A stretch of 64,000 bases of DNA from Pseudaminobacter soli (ex Zhang et al. 2022) (GTDB taxonomy: Bacteria > Pseudomonadota > Alphaproteobacteria > Rhizobiales > Rhizobiaceae), in assembly GCF_014595955.1 (NCBI RefSeq), contig NZ_JABVCF010000002.1, forward strand, positions 434,001 to 498,000. Reading direction: 5' to 3'. Position numbers and translations under genes: made by a program. The notes below the pieces were generated by a model, which saw only the letters and a program-made list of their open reading frames with translations, searched no databases and was not told the origin of the DNA. Of this stretch, positions 12,076 to 20,926 are shown one piece after another; the first letter of the stretch is position 1; the number at the start of each line of letters is the position of its first letter.

Positions 12076-12966
12076 ATGTTGATCCGTTATCGCCGTGCTG
12101 TGCTTGCCAGCCTTGGGCTTGCCGCACTTGTCGCATTCTCCGCCAACGGAGCACGGGCCCAGGAAAGCGCTGGGGCTCAGCAGGACAAGGTCGTCGCCAC
12201 GGTGGCCGGCCAGCCGATCACCGAAGCGGACCTTACGCAAGCCATCAGCGATCTGCAGGCGCAGTTCGCGCGTGTCCCCGAGGACCAGAGGCGTGCCGCG
12301 GCACTTTCGGCCATCATAGAGATTAAGGTGCTGGCAGCTGAAGGCACCGCCAAGGGCTACGACAAGTCGCCGGACTTCGAACGGCGGATGGCCTTCCTGC
12401 GGGATCGCGCACTGCACAGCGAGGTGATCGAGAAGGAGATCGCCAACAGGATCACAGACGACGAGATCCGCAAGCGCTACGACACCGAGATCGCCAACAC
12501 CCCGCCGACAAACGAGGTGCATGCCCGTCACATCCTGGTGAAGACCAAGGAAGAGGCGGAAGCGATCATCAAGCAGATCGAGGGCGGGGCGAAGTTCGAG
12601 GATATCGCCAAGGAGAAGTCCGGAGACGCGGGATCAGGCGCGCAGGGCGGCGACCTGGGCTGGTTCGGTCCGGGGCAGATGGTACCCGAATTCGAGAAGG
12701 CGGCCTTCGCCCTTGGAGTGGGCGAGTTCACCAAGGAACCGGTGCAGTCGCAATTCGGCTGGCACATCATCAAGGTGGAGGACAAGCGGACCAAGCAGCC
12801 GCCTGCCTTCGACGTGGTGAAGGAGCAGATTCGCTCGCTGATGCTGCGCGAGAAGTATTTCGAGCTGGTCAAATCGCTCGAGGCAGGGAAGGTCGACATA
12901 ACCGATCCAGACCTCAAGAAGGCGATCGACGCCGAGAAGGCGAACGAGGCGGATAAGGCGCAGTAA
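12076..12966 (+). CDS. Periplasmic parvulin-type peptidyl-prolyl isomerase
   Basis: A 296-residue protein from ATG 12076 (GGAGAG upstream). Residues 1-26 are a signal peptide ending ARA. An N-terminal SurA-like region contains [14 protein letters not shown], and the rotamase domain runs from about residue 140 ([17 protein letters not shown]) to 240 ([11 protein letters not shown]) with the [16 protein letters not shown] core. Such proteins fold exported proteins in the periplasm, which fits its position divergent from secA. A lysine-rich tail ([10 protein letters not shown]) ends the protein. Confidence 0.92.
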   Translation: MLIRYRRAVLASLGLAALVAFSANGARAQESAGAQQDKVVATVAGQPITEADLTQAISDLQAQFARVPEDQRRAAALSAIIEIKVLAAEGTAKGYDKSPDFERRMAFLRDRALHSEVIEKEIANRITDDEIRKRYDTEIANTPPTNEVHARHILVKTKEEAEAIIKQIEGGAKFEDIAKEKSGDAGSGAQGGDLGWFGPGQMVPEFEKAAFALGVGEFTKEPVQSQFGWHIIKVEDKRTKQPPAFDVVKEQIRSLMLREKYFELVKSLEAGKVDITDPDLKKAIDAEKANEADKAQ

Positions 12967-12993
12967 GCTCAGTCGGCTTTGTCGACAAGAATT

Positions 12994-13024
12994 GGGCCGG
13001 CTTCGATAAGAGGCCGGCCCTTTT
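12994..13024 (+). terminator. Rho-independent terminator after the parvulin gene
   Basis: GGGCCGGC (12994-13001) pairs with GCCGGCCC (13013-13020) across an 11-base loop, followed by TTTT and a T-rich stretch. Confidence 0.85.
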
Positions 13025-13213
13025 CGTTTCGACCGATACGAGGCAGCCGACGGCGTTCAGGTGAAAATTCGTAGAAGTTGCCTGCCCTTTCGTCCGGCCA
13101 AGGGTGTGAGGCAATAGAGGAATTCACTTCCCGATACGCCGATCCGCCTTGCGTGCGACGGGGCTCTTTGGCAAACGAAGCGCACGCTCTGCAACGCCCT
13201 CCTTCGAGGTCTC

Positions 13214-14455
13214 ATGTCGACAACGATCTCTCCGCTTGCCCCAAAGAAGTATCCCAAGATGCCGGAGATCGCGGGCGTACGGATCGCCACGGCGGAAGCG
13301 GGCATCAAGTACAAGAACCGCACGGACCTGCTGGCGATGGTCTTCGATGAGGGGACAACGGCGGCAGGTGTGTTCACCCGGTCGAAATGCCCGTCGGCCC
13401 CGGTCGACTTCTGCCGACAGAACCTGCCCGGCGGCAAGGCTCGAGTGCTGGTCGTCAACTCGGGCAACGCCAACGCCTTCACCGGCAAGAAGGGGCGTGA
13501 GACGACGCGGATGACCGCCGAGGCGGCTGCCGGCGCGGCGGGCTGCGGCACTGGCGAAGTCTTCCTCGCCTCCACCGGCGTGATCGGGGAACCGCTGGAC
13601 GCCAGCCGGTTCTCCCATCTGCTCTCCGGCCTGGTGAAGGAGGCAGCGGCGGATCGCTGGACCGAGGCCGCCAAGGCGATCATGACGACGGACACCTATC
13701 CGAAGGTTGCGACGGCGACCGCCAGGATCGGAGACGCCGAGGTGACCATCAACGGCATCTCCAAGGGCGCCGGGATGATCGCTCCGGACATGGCGACCAT
13801 GCTCTCCTTCGTCGCCACAGACGCGGCGATCGACGCGCCGGTCCTGCAGGCGCTGCTCTCAAAGGGCGTTGGCTCGACCTTCAATGCCGTCACCGTGGAC
13901 AGCGACACTTCGACCAGCGATACGCTGATGCTCTTTGCCACCGGCGCAGCGGCTTCGCGCGGCGCGCCGAGGATCTCCGACCCTGCGGATCCCCGGCTCG
14001 GTCAGTTCCGGCGAGCCCTTAACCGCGTGCTGAAGTCTCTCGCGCTGCAGGTGGTGCGCGACGGCGAGGGCGCTCGCAAGCAGGTGGAAGTCACGGTGAC
14101 CGGTGCGAAGTCGGCCCGCTCTGCCAAGCGCATCGCGCTGGGGATCGCCAACTCTCCGCTGGTCAAGACCGCGGTCGCTGGCGAGGACGCGAACTGGGGC
14201 CGCGTGGTGATGGCGGTCGGAAAGTCCGGCGAGCCGGCCGACCGAGACCGGCTCAGCATCTGGTTCGGCGACAATCGCCTGGCGTTCGAAGGCGAGCGCG
14301 ATCCGGACTATTCGGAAGCAGCGGCCTCCGAATACATGAAGCGGGATGAAATCATCATCCGGGCCGACATCGGGCTGGGTCGCGGCAAAGCGACTGTATG
14401 GACCTGCGACCTCACCAAGGAATATGTCGCCATCAATGGCGACTATAGAAGCTGA
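13214..14455 (+). CDS. argJ: Bifunctional ornithine acetyltransferase / N-acetylglutamate synthase
   Basis: A 413-residue ArgJ. The autoproteolysis site is visible as [16 protein letters not shown], with cleavage expected between Ala and Thr to give alpha and beta chains, the Thr becoming the nucleophile. Other family blocks are [12 protein letters not shown] and [17 protein letters not shown]. It recycles the acetyl group from N-acetylornithine to glutamate in arginine synthesis. It begins a tight argJ-GNAT-mutT operon with a five-base gap to the next gene. Confidence 0.96.
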   Translation: MSTTISPLAPKKYPKMPEIAGVRIATAEAGIKYKNRTDLLAMVFDEGTTAAGVFTRSKCPSAPVDFCRQNLPGGKARVLVVNSGNANAFTGKKGRETTRMTAEAAAGAAGCGTGEVFLASTGVIGEPLDASRFSHLLSGLVKEAAADRWTEAAKAIMTTDTYPKVATATARIGDAEVTINGISKGAGMIAPDMATMLSFVATDAAIDAPVLQALLSKGVGSTFNAVTVDSDTSTSDTLMLFATGAAASRGAPRISDPADPRLGQFRRALNRVLKSLALQVVRDGEGARKQVEVTVTGAKSARSAKRIALGIANSPLVKTAVAGEDANWGRVVMAVGKSGEPADRDRLSIWFGDNRLAFEGERDPDYSEAAASEYMKRDEIIIRADIGLGRGKATVWTCDLTKEYVAINGDYRS

Positions 14456-14460
14456 CGCAG

Positions 14461-15240
14461 GTGTCCGACTCGCTCGAGTTTCCCGAACTGACGACGGTGC
14501 GCCGCTTCGAGGCGGCCGGGTTTCGGGCATGGCCGGCGGGCTCGACGCATTATGACGGCGCGTGGGCTATCCGGCTCACGCCTGGACACAAGGGCAAGCG
14601 CCTGAACTCGATCAACCCGCTCGACCCGCGTGATTTTGCCGACATACAGGCCCGCCTGGAGCGTGCCTCCTGGCGCTTCGCAGTGGCGGACCGTCCCCTC
14701 ACCATGCGGATTTCGCCTCTGGTTGCCTGGGCGATATCAGAGCACTTGGACGGACTCGCCTGGTCGCGGATCGCCGAGTCGACCGTGATGCGGCTCTCCC
14801 TTAGTGAGGCAAGCGTCGACGACGCACTCGACCAGATCCCGCTGAAGGACGTGGGCCGCTTCGTCGACGCCCTTGGGGCCGTGCGCGGCTACGGTAGCGC
14901 TGAAAAATCGGCGCTGTCGGGCGTGATCGGGGCGATCGAGCCCGAAGCCGGGCTGTTCGTGCTCGAGACTGGCGGCCGGCCTATCGCTACAGCGATCTGC
15001 GTTCCCGACAGCGATCTCGCCGGAATATTCGAGGTGGCCACCGCCGAGGGCGCGCAGGGCAAGGGTCATGGACGGCGCATAGTGCTCTCCGCGCTCAAAT
15101 GGGCGCGGCTGCGCGGCGCGCACACAGCGTGGCTGCAGGTGGAACTTGAGAACTATGGCGCCCGACGGCTCTATGACAGCATAGGGTTCCAGGAACTCTA
15201 TCGCTACCACTACCGGCAGCCGCCCGGAGGATCGGCATGA
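14461..15240 (+). CDS. GNAT-family N-acetyltransferase
   Basis: A 259-residue protein from GTG 14461. The C-terminal half is a GNAT domain: FEVATAEGAQGKGHGRRIVLSAL gives the acetyl-CoA pyrophosphate loop (Q-x-K-G-H-G), and LQVELENYGARRLYDSIGFQELYRYHYR is the typical ending. The N-terminal 120 residues are a second, degenerate GNAT-like fold. It overlaps mutT by four bases (ATGA). The substrate is unknown. Confidence 0.9.
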   Translation: MSDSLEFPELTTVRRFEAAGFRAWPAGSTHYDGAWAIRLTPGHKGKRLNSINPLDPRDFADIQARLERASWRFAVADRPLTMRISPLVAWAISEHLDGLAWSRIAESTVMRLSLSEASVDDALDQIPLKDVGRFVDALGAVRGYGSAEKSALSGVIGAIEPEAGLFVLETGGRPIATAICVPDSDLAGIFEVATAEGAQGKGHGRRIVLSALKWARLRGAHTAWLQVELENYGARRLYDSIGFQELYRYHYRQPPGGSA

Positions 15241-15647
15241 GTGCGGAAAAGCGGATCCTTCTAGTCTCCGCCTGTGCGCTCGTCGATACGGATGGTCGCG
15301 TGCTGATTTCGCAGCGGCCGGAAGGCAAGCCGCTGGCAGGCCTCTGGGAGTTTCCCGGCGGGAAGGTCGAGCCCGGGGAGACGCCGGAGGAGACGCTGAT
15401 CCGCGAACTGCACGAAGAGCTCGGTATCGACACAAAAGTTGCCTGCCTCGCGCCGCTGACCTTTGCCAGCCACTCCTACGAGCACTTCCATCTGTTGATG
15501 CCGCTCTTCGTCTGCCGCCGCTTTTCCGGTGTGCCGACCCCAAGAGAGGGGCAGGCCCTGAAATGGGTCAAACCGAACCGGTTGCGGGAGTTTCCCATGC
15601 CGCCGGCGGACGAGCCGCTGATCCCCTTCCTAATCGACCTGCTCTGA
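15237..15647 (+). CDS. mutT: 8-oxo-dGTP diphosphatase (MutT-type Nudix hydrolase)
   Basis: A 136-residue Nudix protein. The box is complete: G-G-K-V-E-P-G-E then TPEETLIRELHEELGI, matching GX5EX7REUXEEXGU. It starts with VSACALVDTDGRVLISQRPEGK, and a conserved WEFPGGK precedes the box, as in MutT. It cleanses the nucleotide pool of oxidised dGTP. The start overlaps the GNAT stop by four bases, so the two are translationally coupled. Confidence 0.92.
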   Translation: MSAEKRILLVSACALVDTDGRVLISQRPEGKPLAGLWEFPGGKVEPGETPEETLIRELHEELGIDTKVACLAPLTFASHSYEHFHLLMPLFVCRRFSGVPTPREGQALKWVKPNRLREFPMPPADEPLIPFLIDLL

Positions 15648-15761
15648 CCTCACCCGGCGCGCCCGGGAACCGCCGCCGCCGCTTCATTCAAAATTTACTA
15701 AAATGTGCGGAAATGGAACAGTTGATCTAGGCTGCTGATCCCTCCAGGCAAAGGACTGTCG

Positions 15762-16073
15762 ATGGCCTTCGATCCTTACGAGGACGTTTCCCGCGGCAGG
15801 CCGCGGATCGAGCCGGTGCGCAGCGGCGCCTTGAAGATCGTCGTCCTATTCAGCGTGGCCGCAATCGTGATCGCGCTCATAGGTTCGAGCATGCTCGAGG
15901 GTCGACTCGGGAAGCAGACTGCCGGGGCCGATGCGAGTTTCGGGCTGGACTACACGGCGACGGGTACGGTGGCGAAGGGTGAGCGCTATACGGTCCGCAG
16001 GAGCGTGCTCCAGCCGTCGCCCCGGTCCATCTGCATAGTGCGCGAAAACGGCGTCCGCAGCGGCGACTGCTGA
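15762..16073 (+). CDS. Small single-pass membrane protein, function unknown
   Basis: A 103-residue protein with one transmembrane segment (ALKIVVLFSVAAIVIALIGSSML, residues 26-48) after a basic cytosolic start and before a periplasmic tail that ends SICIVRENGVRSGDC. The C-terminal pattern (RRSVLQPSPRSICIVRENGVRSGDC) holds two cysteines that could pair. It lies just before an Flp-type pilin gene, but no functional link is shown. Not recognised as a named family. Confidence 0.75.
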   Translation: MAFDPYEDVSRGRPRIEPVRSGALKIVVLFSVAAIVIALIGSSMLEGRLGKQTAGADASFGLDYTATGTVAKGERYTVRRSVLQPSPRSICIVRENGVRSGDC

Positions 16074-16184
16074 GGCGGGCCGAGGAGATCGCCATGACGA
16101 GGCGGTACACCAAACGTTAAGGCTGCCTCGTTAACCTTCCTTAACATCTCTCGTTTAGCCTCAGGCTAAGAGAGGAATGAGCCA

Positions 16185-16361
16185 ATGGCAAAGACCCTTC
16201 GACGTTTCATCGCGGACGAGAACGGCGCGACGGCCATCGAATATGGTCTCATCATCGCGGTTCTGTCGCTTGCGATCGTAGGCGGCGTCGGGGCGGCGGG
16301 TGAGCGGATCGCATGGCTCTGGAGCGACAACAACAGCCGTCTCGTTCAGGCGCTCAAATAG
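16185..16361 (+). CDS. Flp/Fap-type pilin (orphan copy)
   Basis: A 58-residue protein, MAKTLRRFIADENGATAIEYG followed by a hydrophobic helix (LIIAVLSLAIVGGVGAAG) and a short hydrophilic end. DENG-ATAIEYG is the type IVb pilin processing site, with cleavage after Gly by the CpaA/TadV peptidase and the +5 Glu-Tyr pair. AGAGGAATGAG precedes it. It lies about 44 kb from the cpa locus, which has its own pilin. It may be an alternative or minor pilin subunit. Confidence 0.88.
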   Translation: MAKTLRRFIADENGATAIEYGLIIAVLSLAIVGGVGAAGERIAWLWSDNNSRLVQALK

Positions 16362-16381
16362 GGATTCTAGACAGCCCCGGT

Positions 16382-17278
16382 TCAAGAGCCTCGGTCAGCG
16401 CCATTCTTATCTTCAATATCGCGCAGGGCCTCGGCCAAGGAGGCTTTCGCCGACCCTGGTCTCAGCGGCCTCTGCTGGGTAGATGAGGGCGCCCAGCCCG
16501 ACATCCAGACGATCGAGAACGTAGCCCTGACGCGGCCGTCGGCGTCGGCGAAGCGCTCCGCATAGATTTGCGCCGCCCGCGCGAACAGTCCCCGTGAAGC
16601 TGGCCTGCGAGAGCGTGCGACAAGGGAACTGGTCGATCCCATCGAACGCAAATCCCGAAGCAGGCCGAACATGTCATCATATCGGACCGTCACGGTTTCC
16701 AGGTCTGTGACCGGCAGGGCGAAACCCGCGCGCTGAAGCAGCGCACCCACGTCCCTCACGTCGGCGAACGGCACTACCCGAGGGCTGGCCCCGCCTTCCA
16801 GTTCGCTCTCGGCGGCGAGCAGGCTTTCCCGCAATTCCGCCAGGCTTCCCGCGCCGGCCATTGCGCCCAGGAACAATCCGTCCGGCCGTAGTGCCCTGCG
16901 GATCTGGATCAGCACACCCGGGACGTCGTTCACCTCCTGAAGGGCCAGCAGCGAGACCGCGAGATCCAGGCTCTCCGGAGCGAAAGGCACCGTTTCGGGA
17001 GGAGCGATGATGCCCGGAGCCCCCTTCAGCAGGGCGGCGTCCGCCTCGACGCGGGTAACGGAGCGGGCCTTGCCGCTGGCGATCACCGCCTCGCGCGCAT
17101 GTTCCGTCATGCAGAACAGCGTTGCTGCTTCGTCGAATTCCTTCTGGACGGTTGCCAGTCGGTCCTCGAGATCGGCCGCAGCGCGCCGCATCAGGAAATC
17201 GGCGCCCTCGTCCGCCTGGAGGAGGGCCCGACGCTTCCTGAGCAGGGCCAAGTTCGTGTCGATTACGGGCTGCACCAT
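16382..17278 (-). CDS. Class I SAM methyltransferase-like protein (NDUFAF5/BioC-related)
   Basis: A 298-residue protein from ATG 17278 (GGACAGG just upstream; ATG 17317 is an alternative). The N-terminus (IDTNLALLRKRRALLQ) and the core PESLDLAVSLLALQEVNDVPGVLIQIRRALRPDGLFLGAM resemble NDUFAF5-like proteins, which in mitochondria hydroxylate a complex I arginine. The usual glycine-rich SAM motif I is not evident; the corresponding stretch reads EAATLFCMTEHAREAV. Cofactor binding may thus be altered. It is divergent from comF. Confidence 0.78.
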   Translation of the reverse strand: MVQPVIDTNLALLRKRRALLQADEGADFLMRRAAADLEDRLATVQKEFDEAATLFCMTEHAREAVIASGKARSVTRVEADAALLKGAPGIIAPPETVPFAPESLDLAVSLLALQEVNDVPGVLIQIRRALRPDGLFLGAMAGAGSLAELRESLLAAESELEGGASPRVVPFADVRDVGALLQRAGFALPVTDLETVTVRYDDMFGLLRDLRSMGSTSSLVARSRRPASRGLFARAAQIYAERFADADGRVRATFSIVWMSGWAPSSTQQRPLRPGSAKASLAEALRDIEDKNGADRGS

Positions 17279-17355
17279 ACCTGTCCAAGGCTCGAGGGCG
17301 ATCAGCGACAAGCGCATCGCGTATGCTATTATTCCCCGGTGGGGGGAAGGTTGTC

Positions 17356-18129
17356 ATGGCCGAATGGGCCGAGCGCATCAAGGCTGTCGGGGCTGCGGCG
17401 CTTGCCGCTCCGGCGCGCGTCCTCTTTCCGCCCCTATGTGCGGACTGCGGCCGCCAGGTTCAACAGCCCACCTCACTCTGCGGCCATTGCTGGCCGAGGC
17501 TCCGTCTGCTGGAGCCGCCCTGGTGCGCCGTTTTTGGCACGCCGTTCGAGCACGATATGGGGGAGGGGTTCCTTTCGGCAGAGGCGATCGCCAACCCGCC
17601 TCCCTTCCAGCGCGCCCGCGCCGCGGTGGCCTACACCGGGGTGGCGCGGCAGATGGTTCAGCGGCTGAAGTACCAGGACCGGACCGATCTGGCGCCGTGG
17701 ATGGCGAAATGGATGGTCCGCGCCGGCTTCGAACTCTTTCCCGACACGGACCTGATCGTTCCAGTGCCGCTGCACCGGCGCCGCTTCTTCCAGCGCCGGT
17801 TCAACCAATCGGCCGAACTGGCGCGCCACATTGCCGACCTGACGGGCCTTCCGTTCGAACCGCTCGGCATGATCCGCGTTAAGAAGACGAGGCAGCAGGT
17901 CGGGCTCGGGCAGCGCGAGCGGGAGGAAAATGTCCGCGCCGCCTTCGTCGTCCCGAAGGAGATGAGGGAAAAGGTCAGAGGCTGCCGCATCCTGGTCGTG
18001 GATGACGTCTACACCACCGGCGCAACCGTCGCGGCGGTGACGCGTGCGCTGCAGAAGGGCGGGGCCCAAGCCGTTGACGTGCTGACCTTCGGGAGGGTCC
18101 TGGCAGAGGACTTTATGACCGATCTGTGA
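17356..18129 (+). CDS. comF: ComF-family protein (phosphoribosyltransferase fold)
   Basis: A 257-residue protein from ATG 17356, preceded by GGGGGGAAGG. The N-terminal zinc finger shows CADCGRQVQQPTSLCGHC. The C-terminal phosphoribosyltransferase domain has the PRPP loop ILVVDDVYTTGATV. VPVPLHRRRFFQRRFNQSAELA is the other hallmark of the family. ComF proteins take part in DNA uptake or recombination in naturally competent bacteria; their role elsewhere is unclear. It leads a likely operon with grxC, the nitrilase-like gene and the DUF1178 gene. Confidence 0.92.
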   Translation: MAEWAERIKAVGAAALAAPARVLFPPLCADCGRQVQQPTSLCGHCWPRLRLLEPPWCAVFGTPFEHDMGEGFLSAEAIANPPPFQRARAAVAYTGVARQMVQRLKYQDRTDLAPWMAKWMVRAGFELFPDTDLIVPVPLHRRRFFQRRFNQSAELARHIADLTGLPFEPLGMIRVKKTRQQVGLGQREREENVRAAFVVPKEMREKVRGCRILVVDDVYTTGATVAAVTRALQKGGAQAVDVLTFGRVLAEDFMTDL

Positions 18130-18159
18130 GCGACTATATAGCTTGGCAAAGGAGAAGGC

Positions 18160-18429
18160 ATGGTCGACGTCACCATCTATACGCGCATGGCCTGCGGCTA
18201 TTGCTCGGCGGCGAAACGGCTGCTGGAGAAAAAGGGCGTGGCCTTCACGGAGCACGATGCGAGCTTCTCGCCGGAGCTCCGTTCGCAGATGATAGCGCGG
18301 GCGAAGGGCCGGTCGACCTTCCCGCAGATCTTCGTGGGCGACCTACATGTGGGCGGCTGCGACGACCTCTATGAACTCGATGCGCAAGGCAAGCTGGACG
18401 GGCTGCTCACCTCGGGTGAGCTGAAGTAA
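18160..18429 (+). CDS. grxC: Glutaredoxin 3
   Basis: An 89-residue thioredoxin-fold protein with the active site CGYC at residues 12-15, the cis-proline region RSTFPQIFVGD and the glutathione-binding GGCDDLYEL. It is a dithiol glutaredoxin that uses glutathione in the cytosol. AGGAGAAGG precedes the start. It is 30 bases after comF and 12 bases before the next gene. Confidence 0.95.
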   Translation: MVDVTIYTRMACGYCSAAKRLLEKKGVAFTEHDASFSPELRSQMIARAKGRSTFPQIFVGDLHVGGCDDLYELDAQGKLDGLLTSGELK

Positions 18430-18441
18430 AGGGTGGGAAAG

Positions 18442-19308
18442 ATGAGCGTGTTCAAGGCGGCTGCCGTTCAGATGCGGTCCGGTATCGATCCGCGCCGCAA
18501 TGTGGCGGACATGGAAGCACTGGTTCGGGAAGCTGCAGGCAAGGGCGCCGCCTACGTTCAGACACCGGAAATGACCGGCGCCGTGGTCCGCGACAAGGAA
18601 CAGCAAGCCGCGGCGTTCACCACGGAGGAGAATGACCCGGTGGTGGCCGCCGGCACGCGCCTCTCCGCCGAGCTTGGCATTTATCTCCACATCGGCTCGA
18701 CGGCGATCATTCGTCCCGACGGCAAAATGGCGAACCGTGCCTTCCTGTTCGGGCCGGACGGGGAGCGCATCGCGACCTACGACAAGATCAACATGTTCGA
18801 CGTGGACCTCGACAATGGCGAGAGCTGGCGCGAGTCGGCAACCTACGAGCCCGGTACGGCTGCGACGGTCGCCGATCTGCCGTTCGCCCGGCTGGGCTTT
18901 GCCGTCTGCTACGATCTGCGCTTCCCGCAGCTCTTCAGGAGCGAGGCACTTGCCGGAGCCGAGGTTCTCACCGTCCCGGCCGCGTTCACGCGCCAGACCG
19001 GCGAGGCGCACTGGCACGTTCTGCTGCGGGCGCGTGCGATCGAGAACGGCGCCTTCGTCATCGCCGCTGCCCAGGGCGGAAAGCACGAGGACGGCCGCGA
19101 AACCTATGGCCACTCGCTGATTGTCGATCCGTGGGGACGGGTCCTGGCCGAAGCCGATCATGACGAGCCCGGGGTGGTGATCGCCGAAATCGACACGGCG
19201 CTTTCCGCCCAGGCCCGGCAGAAGGTTCCCAATCTCAAGAACGCGCGCGAGTTCGCGCTGAATGAAGTGGCGGTGCCGCAGGCGGCACTGCGTGGAGCTG
19301 CATCTTGA
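18442..19308 (+). CDS. Carbon-nitrogen hydrolase (Nit family, omega-amidase-like)
   Basis: A 288-residue nitrilase-superfamily protein from ATG 18442. The Glu-Lys-Cys triad is in place: TPEMTGA (Glu), YDKINMFDVDL (Lys) and GFAVCYDLRFPQLFR (Cys). The length and the KINMFDVDL block fit the Nit1/Nit2 group, which hydrolyses deaminated glutathione or alpha-ketoglutaramate. Next to glutaredoxin, a glutathione repair role is attractive but inferred. The stop overlaps the DUF1178 start by four bases. Confidence 0.9.
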   Translation: MSVFKAAAVQMRSGIDPRRNVADMEALVREAAGKGAAYVQTPEMTGAVVRDKEQQAAAFTTEENDPVVAAGTRLSAELGIYLHIGSTAIIRPDGKMANRAFLFGPDGERIATYDKINMFDVDLDNGESWRESATYEPGTAATVADLPFARLGFAVCYDLRFPQLFRSEALAGAEVLTVPAAFTRQTGEAHWHVLLRARAIENGAFVIAAAQGGKHEDGRETYGHSLIVDPWGRVLAEADHDEPGVVIAEIDTALSAQARQKVPNLKNAREFALNEVAVPQAALRGAAS

Positions 19309-19730
19309 TCCGCTTTTCTCTCAACTGCGAGCAGGGGCACGAGTTCGACGCCTGGTTCCGCAGCAGTGATGACTATGAGACCCAGCGCAAGCGTGGTTTC
19401 GTCGAATGCCCGGAATGCGGCTCATCGAAGGTCGACAAGGCGCTGATGGCACCAGCGGTCTCGACCACCCGCAAGAAGGAGAAGATCGCGCTTGCCCTGG
19501 GTGAGGCGCAGCGGCAGGCCATGGCGCAGCTCAAGACGCTGACGGAGAAGATGCGCGAGAACGCCGACTATGTCGGCGACAAGTTCGCCGAAGAGGCGCG
19601 CAAGATCCATTTCGGCGAGAAGGAAGCCCGTGGCATCTATGGCGAGGCCACACCGGAGGAGGCGCGCGGCCTCGTCGAGGACGGCGTCGAATTCATGCCC
19701 ATCCCGGTTTTTCCCGACGAGCACAATTAA
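19305..19730 (+). CDS. DUF1178 family protein
   Basis: A 141-residue protein opening MIRFSLNCEQGHEFDAWFRSS with a zinc-ribbon-like cysteine set (C8, then CPECGSSKVDKALMAP). The C-terminal half contains MRENADYVGDKFAEEARKIHFGE and ends VEFMPIPVFPDEHN, all characteristic of DUF1178. No function is known. It is coupled to the nitrilase-like gene by an ATGA-type overlap. Confidence 0.92.
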   Translation: MIRFSLNCEQGHEFDAWFRSSDDYETQRKRGFVECPECGSSKVDKALMAPAVSTTRKKEKIALALGEAQRQAMAQLKTLTEKMRENADYVGDKFAEEARKIHFGEKEARGIYGEATPEEARGLVEDGVEFMPIPVFPDEHN

Positions 19731-19757
19731 TCTCTGGGCAAAGGATCACGTGTATTC

Positions 19758-19908
19758 GTCATCCCGGGCGTAGCAGCCGCGAAGCGGTTGCGTAGACCCG
19801 GGCTCCATTCCGACAATCCGCGGTTCTGGCTCCGCTTTGACTCCCTGGAGACGTCACGGAGTGGATTCCGGCTCGCGCTTTGCTGCGCTCGCTTGGCCGG
19901 AATGACGC
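19758..19908. repeat. Palindromic intergenic repeat (GTCATCCCGGG...GGAATGACG type)
   Basis: CGTCATCCCGGGCGTAGCAG at one end and CGCTTGGCCGGAATGACG at the other, with GGGCTCCATTCCG and GAGTGGATTCCGGCTC as inner arms, form an imperfect long palindrome of the kind scattered through Mesorhizobium-like genomes. It lies between the DUF1178 gene and the EamA exporter gene. No coding potential. Confidence 0.65.
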
Positions 19909-20010
19909 GTTTTCACCCCGCCAGCCTGCGTTGCCCGAAAGTTCGCTCTGGACCATGCCCCGGCCAGCCGATTCTGATCATTTGCCGCCGAGCATGCGAG
20001 CCGGAGACCG

Positions 20011-20901
20011 ATGAAGTCGATCTGGAATTCAGCCTTCGGCCTCCTTCTGGTCACCGGCATCTTCTTCGGCATGGCGCTGCCGTTCGGCAAAGTGGCGATG
20101 CAGGCCGGCGTGCCGGCACTGCTTTGGGCCTTCGTGATAGCGTTCGGCTCCGGCGTTGTTCTATCCGCTGTGCTGCTGATCAACGGCGGGCGGCCGACCC
20201 TCAGCCCGCGAAAACTGCGCTACTATCTGATCGCGGCAGCGATCTCCTTTGCCTACCCGAACTACCTCATGTTCGCGGCCGTGCCCCATCTCGGCGCCGG
20301 CTACACCTCGATCATGGTGACGCTGTCGCCAGTGTTCACGCTGGTGTTCTCGATCGCTTTCGGCGTGCGCCGCCCCAACTCGCTTGGCGTGGTGGGGATC
20401 GCCGTGGGGTTCGTCGGCGCGTTGATGGTCGCCGCGACGCGCGGCGAAGTGGGGCAGCCGGCGGAGATCGCCTGGGTGCTCGCCGGCCTGTTCATCCCGG
20501 TCTGCCTTGCCGCGGGAAACGTCTATCGGACGATCGACTGGCCGGCCGACGCCGGGCCGATCGAACTCGCTGCCGGCTGCAATCTGGCAGCGGCGGTCAT
20601 GCTGCTTGTCGGCCTGCTGTTCTCGGCCGGTCCGTCCTCGTTCGCGACGCTTTCAGAGGTGCCACTGCTCCCCGCCGCGCAAGTGGCCGCGTCTTCGGCG
20701 ATGTTCGCCTTCTACTTCCGCCTCCAGGTGGTGGGCGGTCCGGTCTATCTCAGCCAGATCGGCTATGTGGGCGCGGCCATCGGGCTTGGCGCGGGCATCG
20801 TGCTTCTCGGCGAGCGCTACCTGCCGCTCACCTGGCTGGGCGCCCTGCTCATCGCGGTGGGCGTGGCAATGACGACGGCGGCTCAGAAAAAGAAGGGCTG
20901 A
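20011..20901 (+). CDS. EamA-family (DMT superfamily) transporter
   Basis: A 296-residue protein with about ten hydrophobic segments arranged as two EamA halves. The first half contains FGMALPFGKVAMQAGVPALLWAF, and the second ends in GAAIGLGAGIVLLGERYLPLTWLGALLIAVGVAM, the typical E-R-x-x-x-x-W-x-G drug/metabolite exporter ending. It is likely a small-molecule exporter of the inner membrane; the substrate cannot be inferred. Monocistronic, converging on ubiG. Confidence 0.88.
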   Translation: MKSIWNSAFGLLLVTGIFFGMALPFGKVAMQAGVPALLWAFVIAFGSGVVLSAVLLINGGRPTLSPRKLRYYLIAAAISFAYPNYLMFAAVPHLGAGYTSIMVTLSPVFTLVFSIAFGVRRPNSLGVVGIAVGFVGALMVAATRGEVGQPAEIAWVLAGLFIPVCLAAGNVYRTIDWPADAGPIELAAGCNLAAAVMLLVGLLFSAGPSSFATLSEVPLLPAAQVAASSAMFAFYFRLQVVGGPVYLSQIGYVGAAIGLGAGIVLLGERYLPLTWLGALLIAVGVAMTTAAQKKKG

Positions 20902-20926
20902 CACGCCCTTCACAAGCCGCTTCAGT

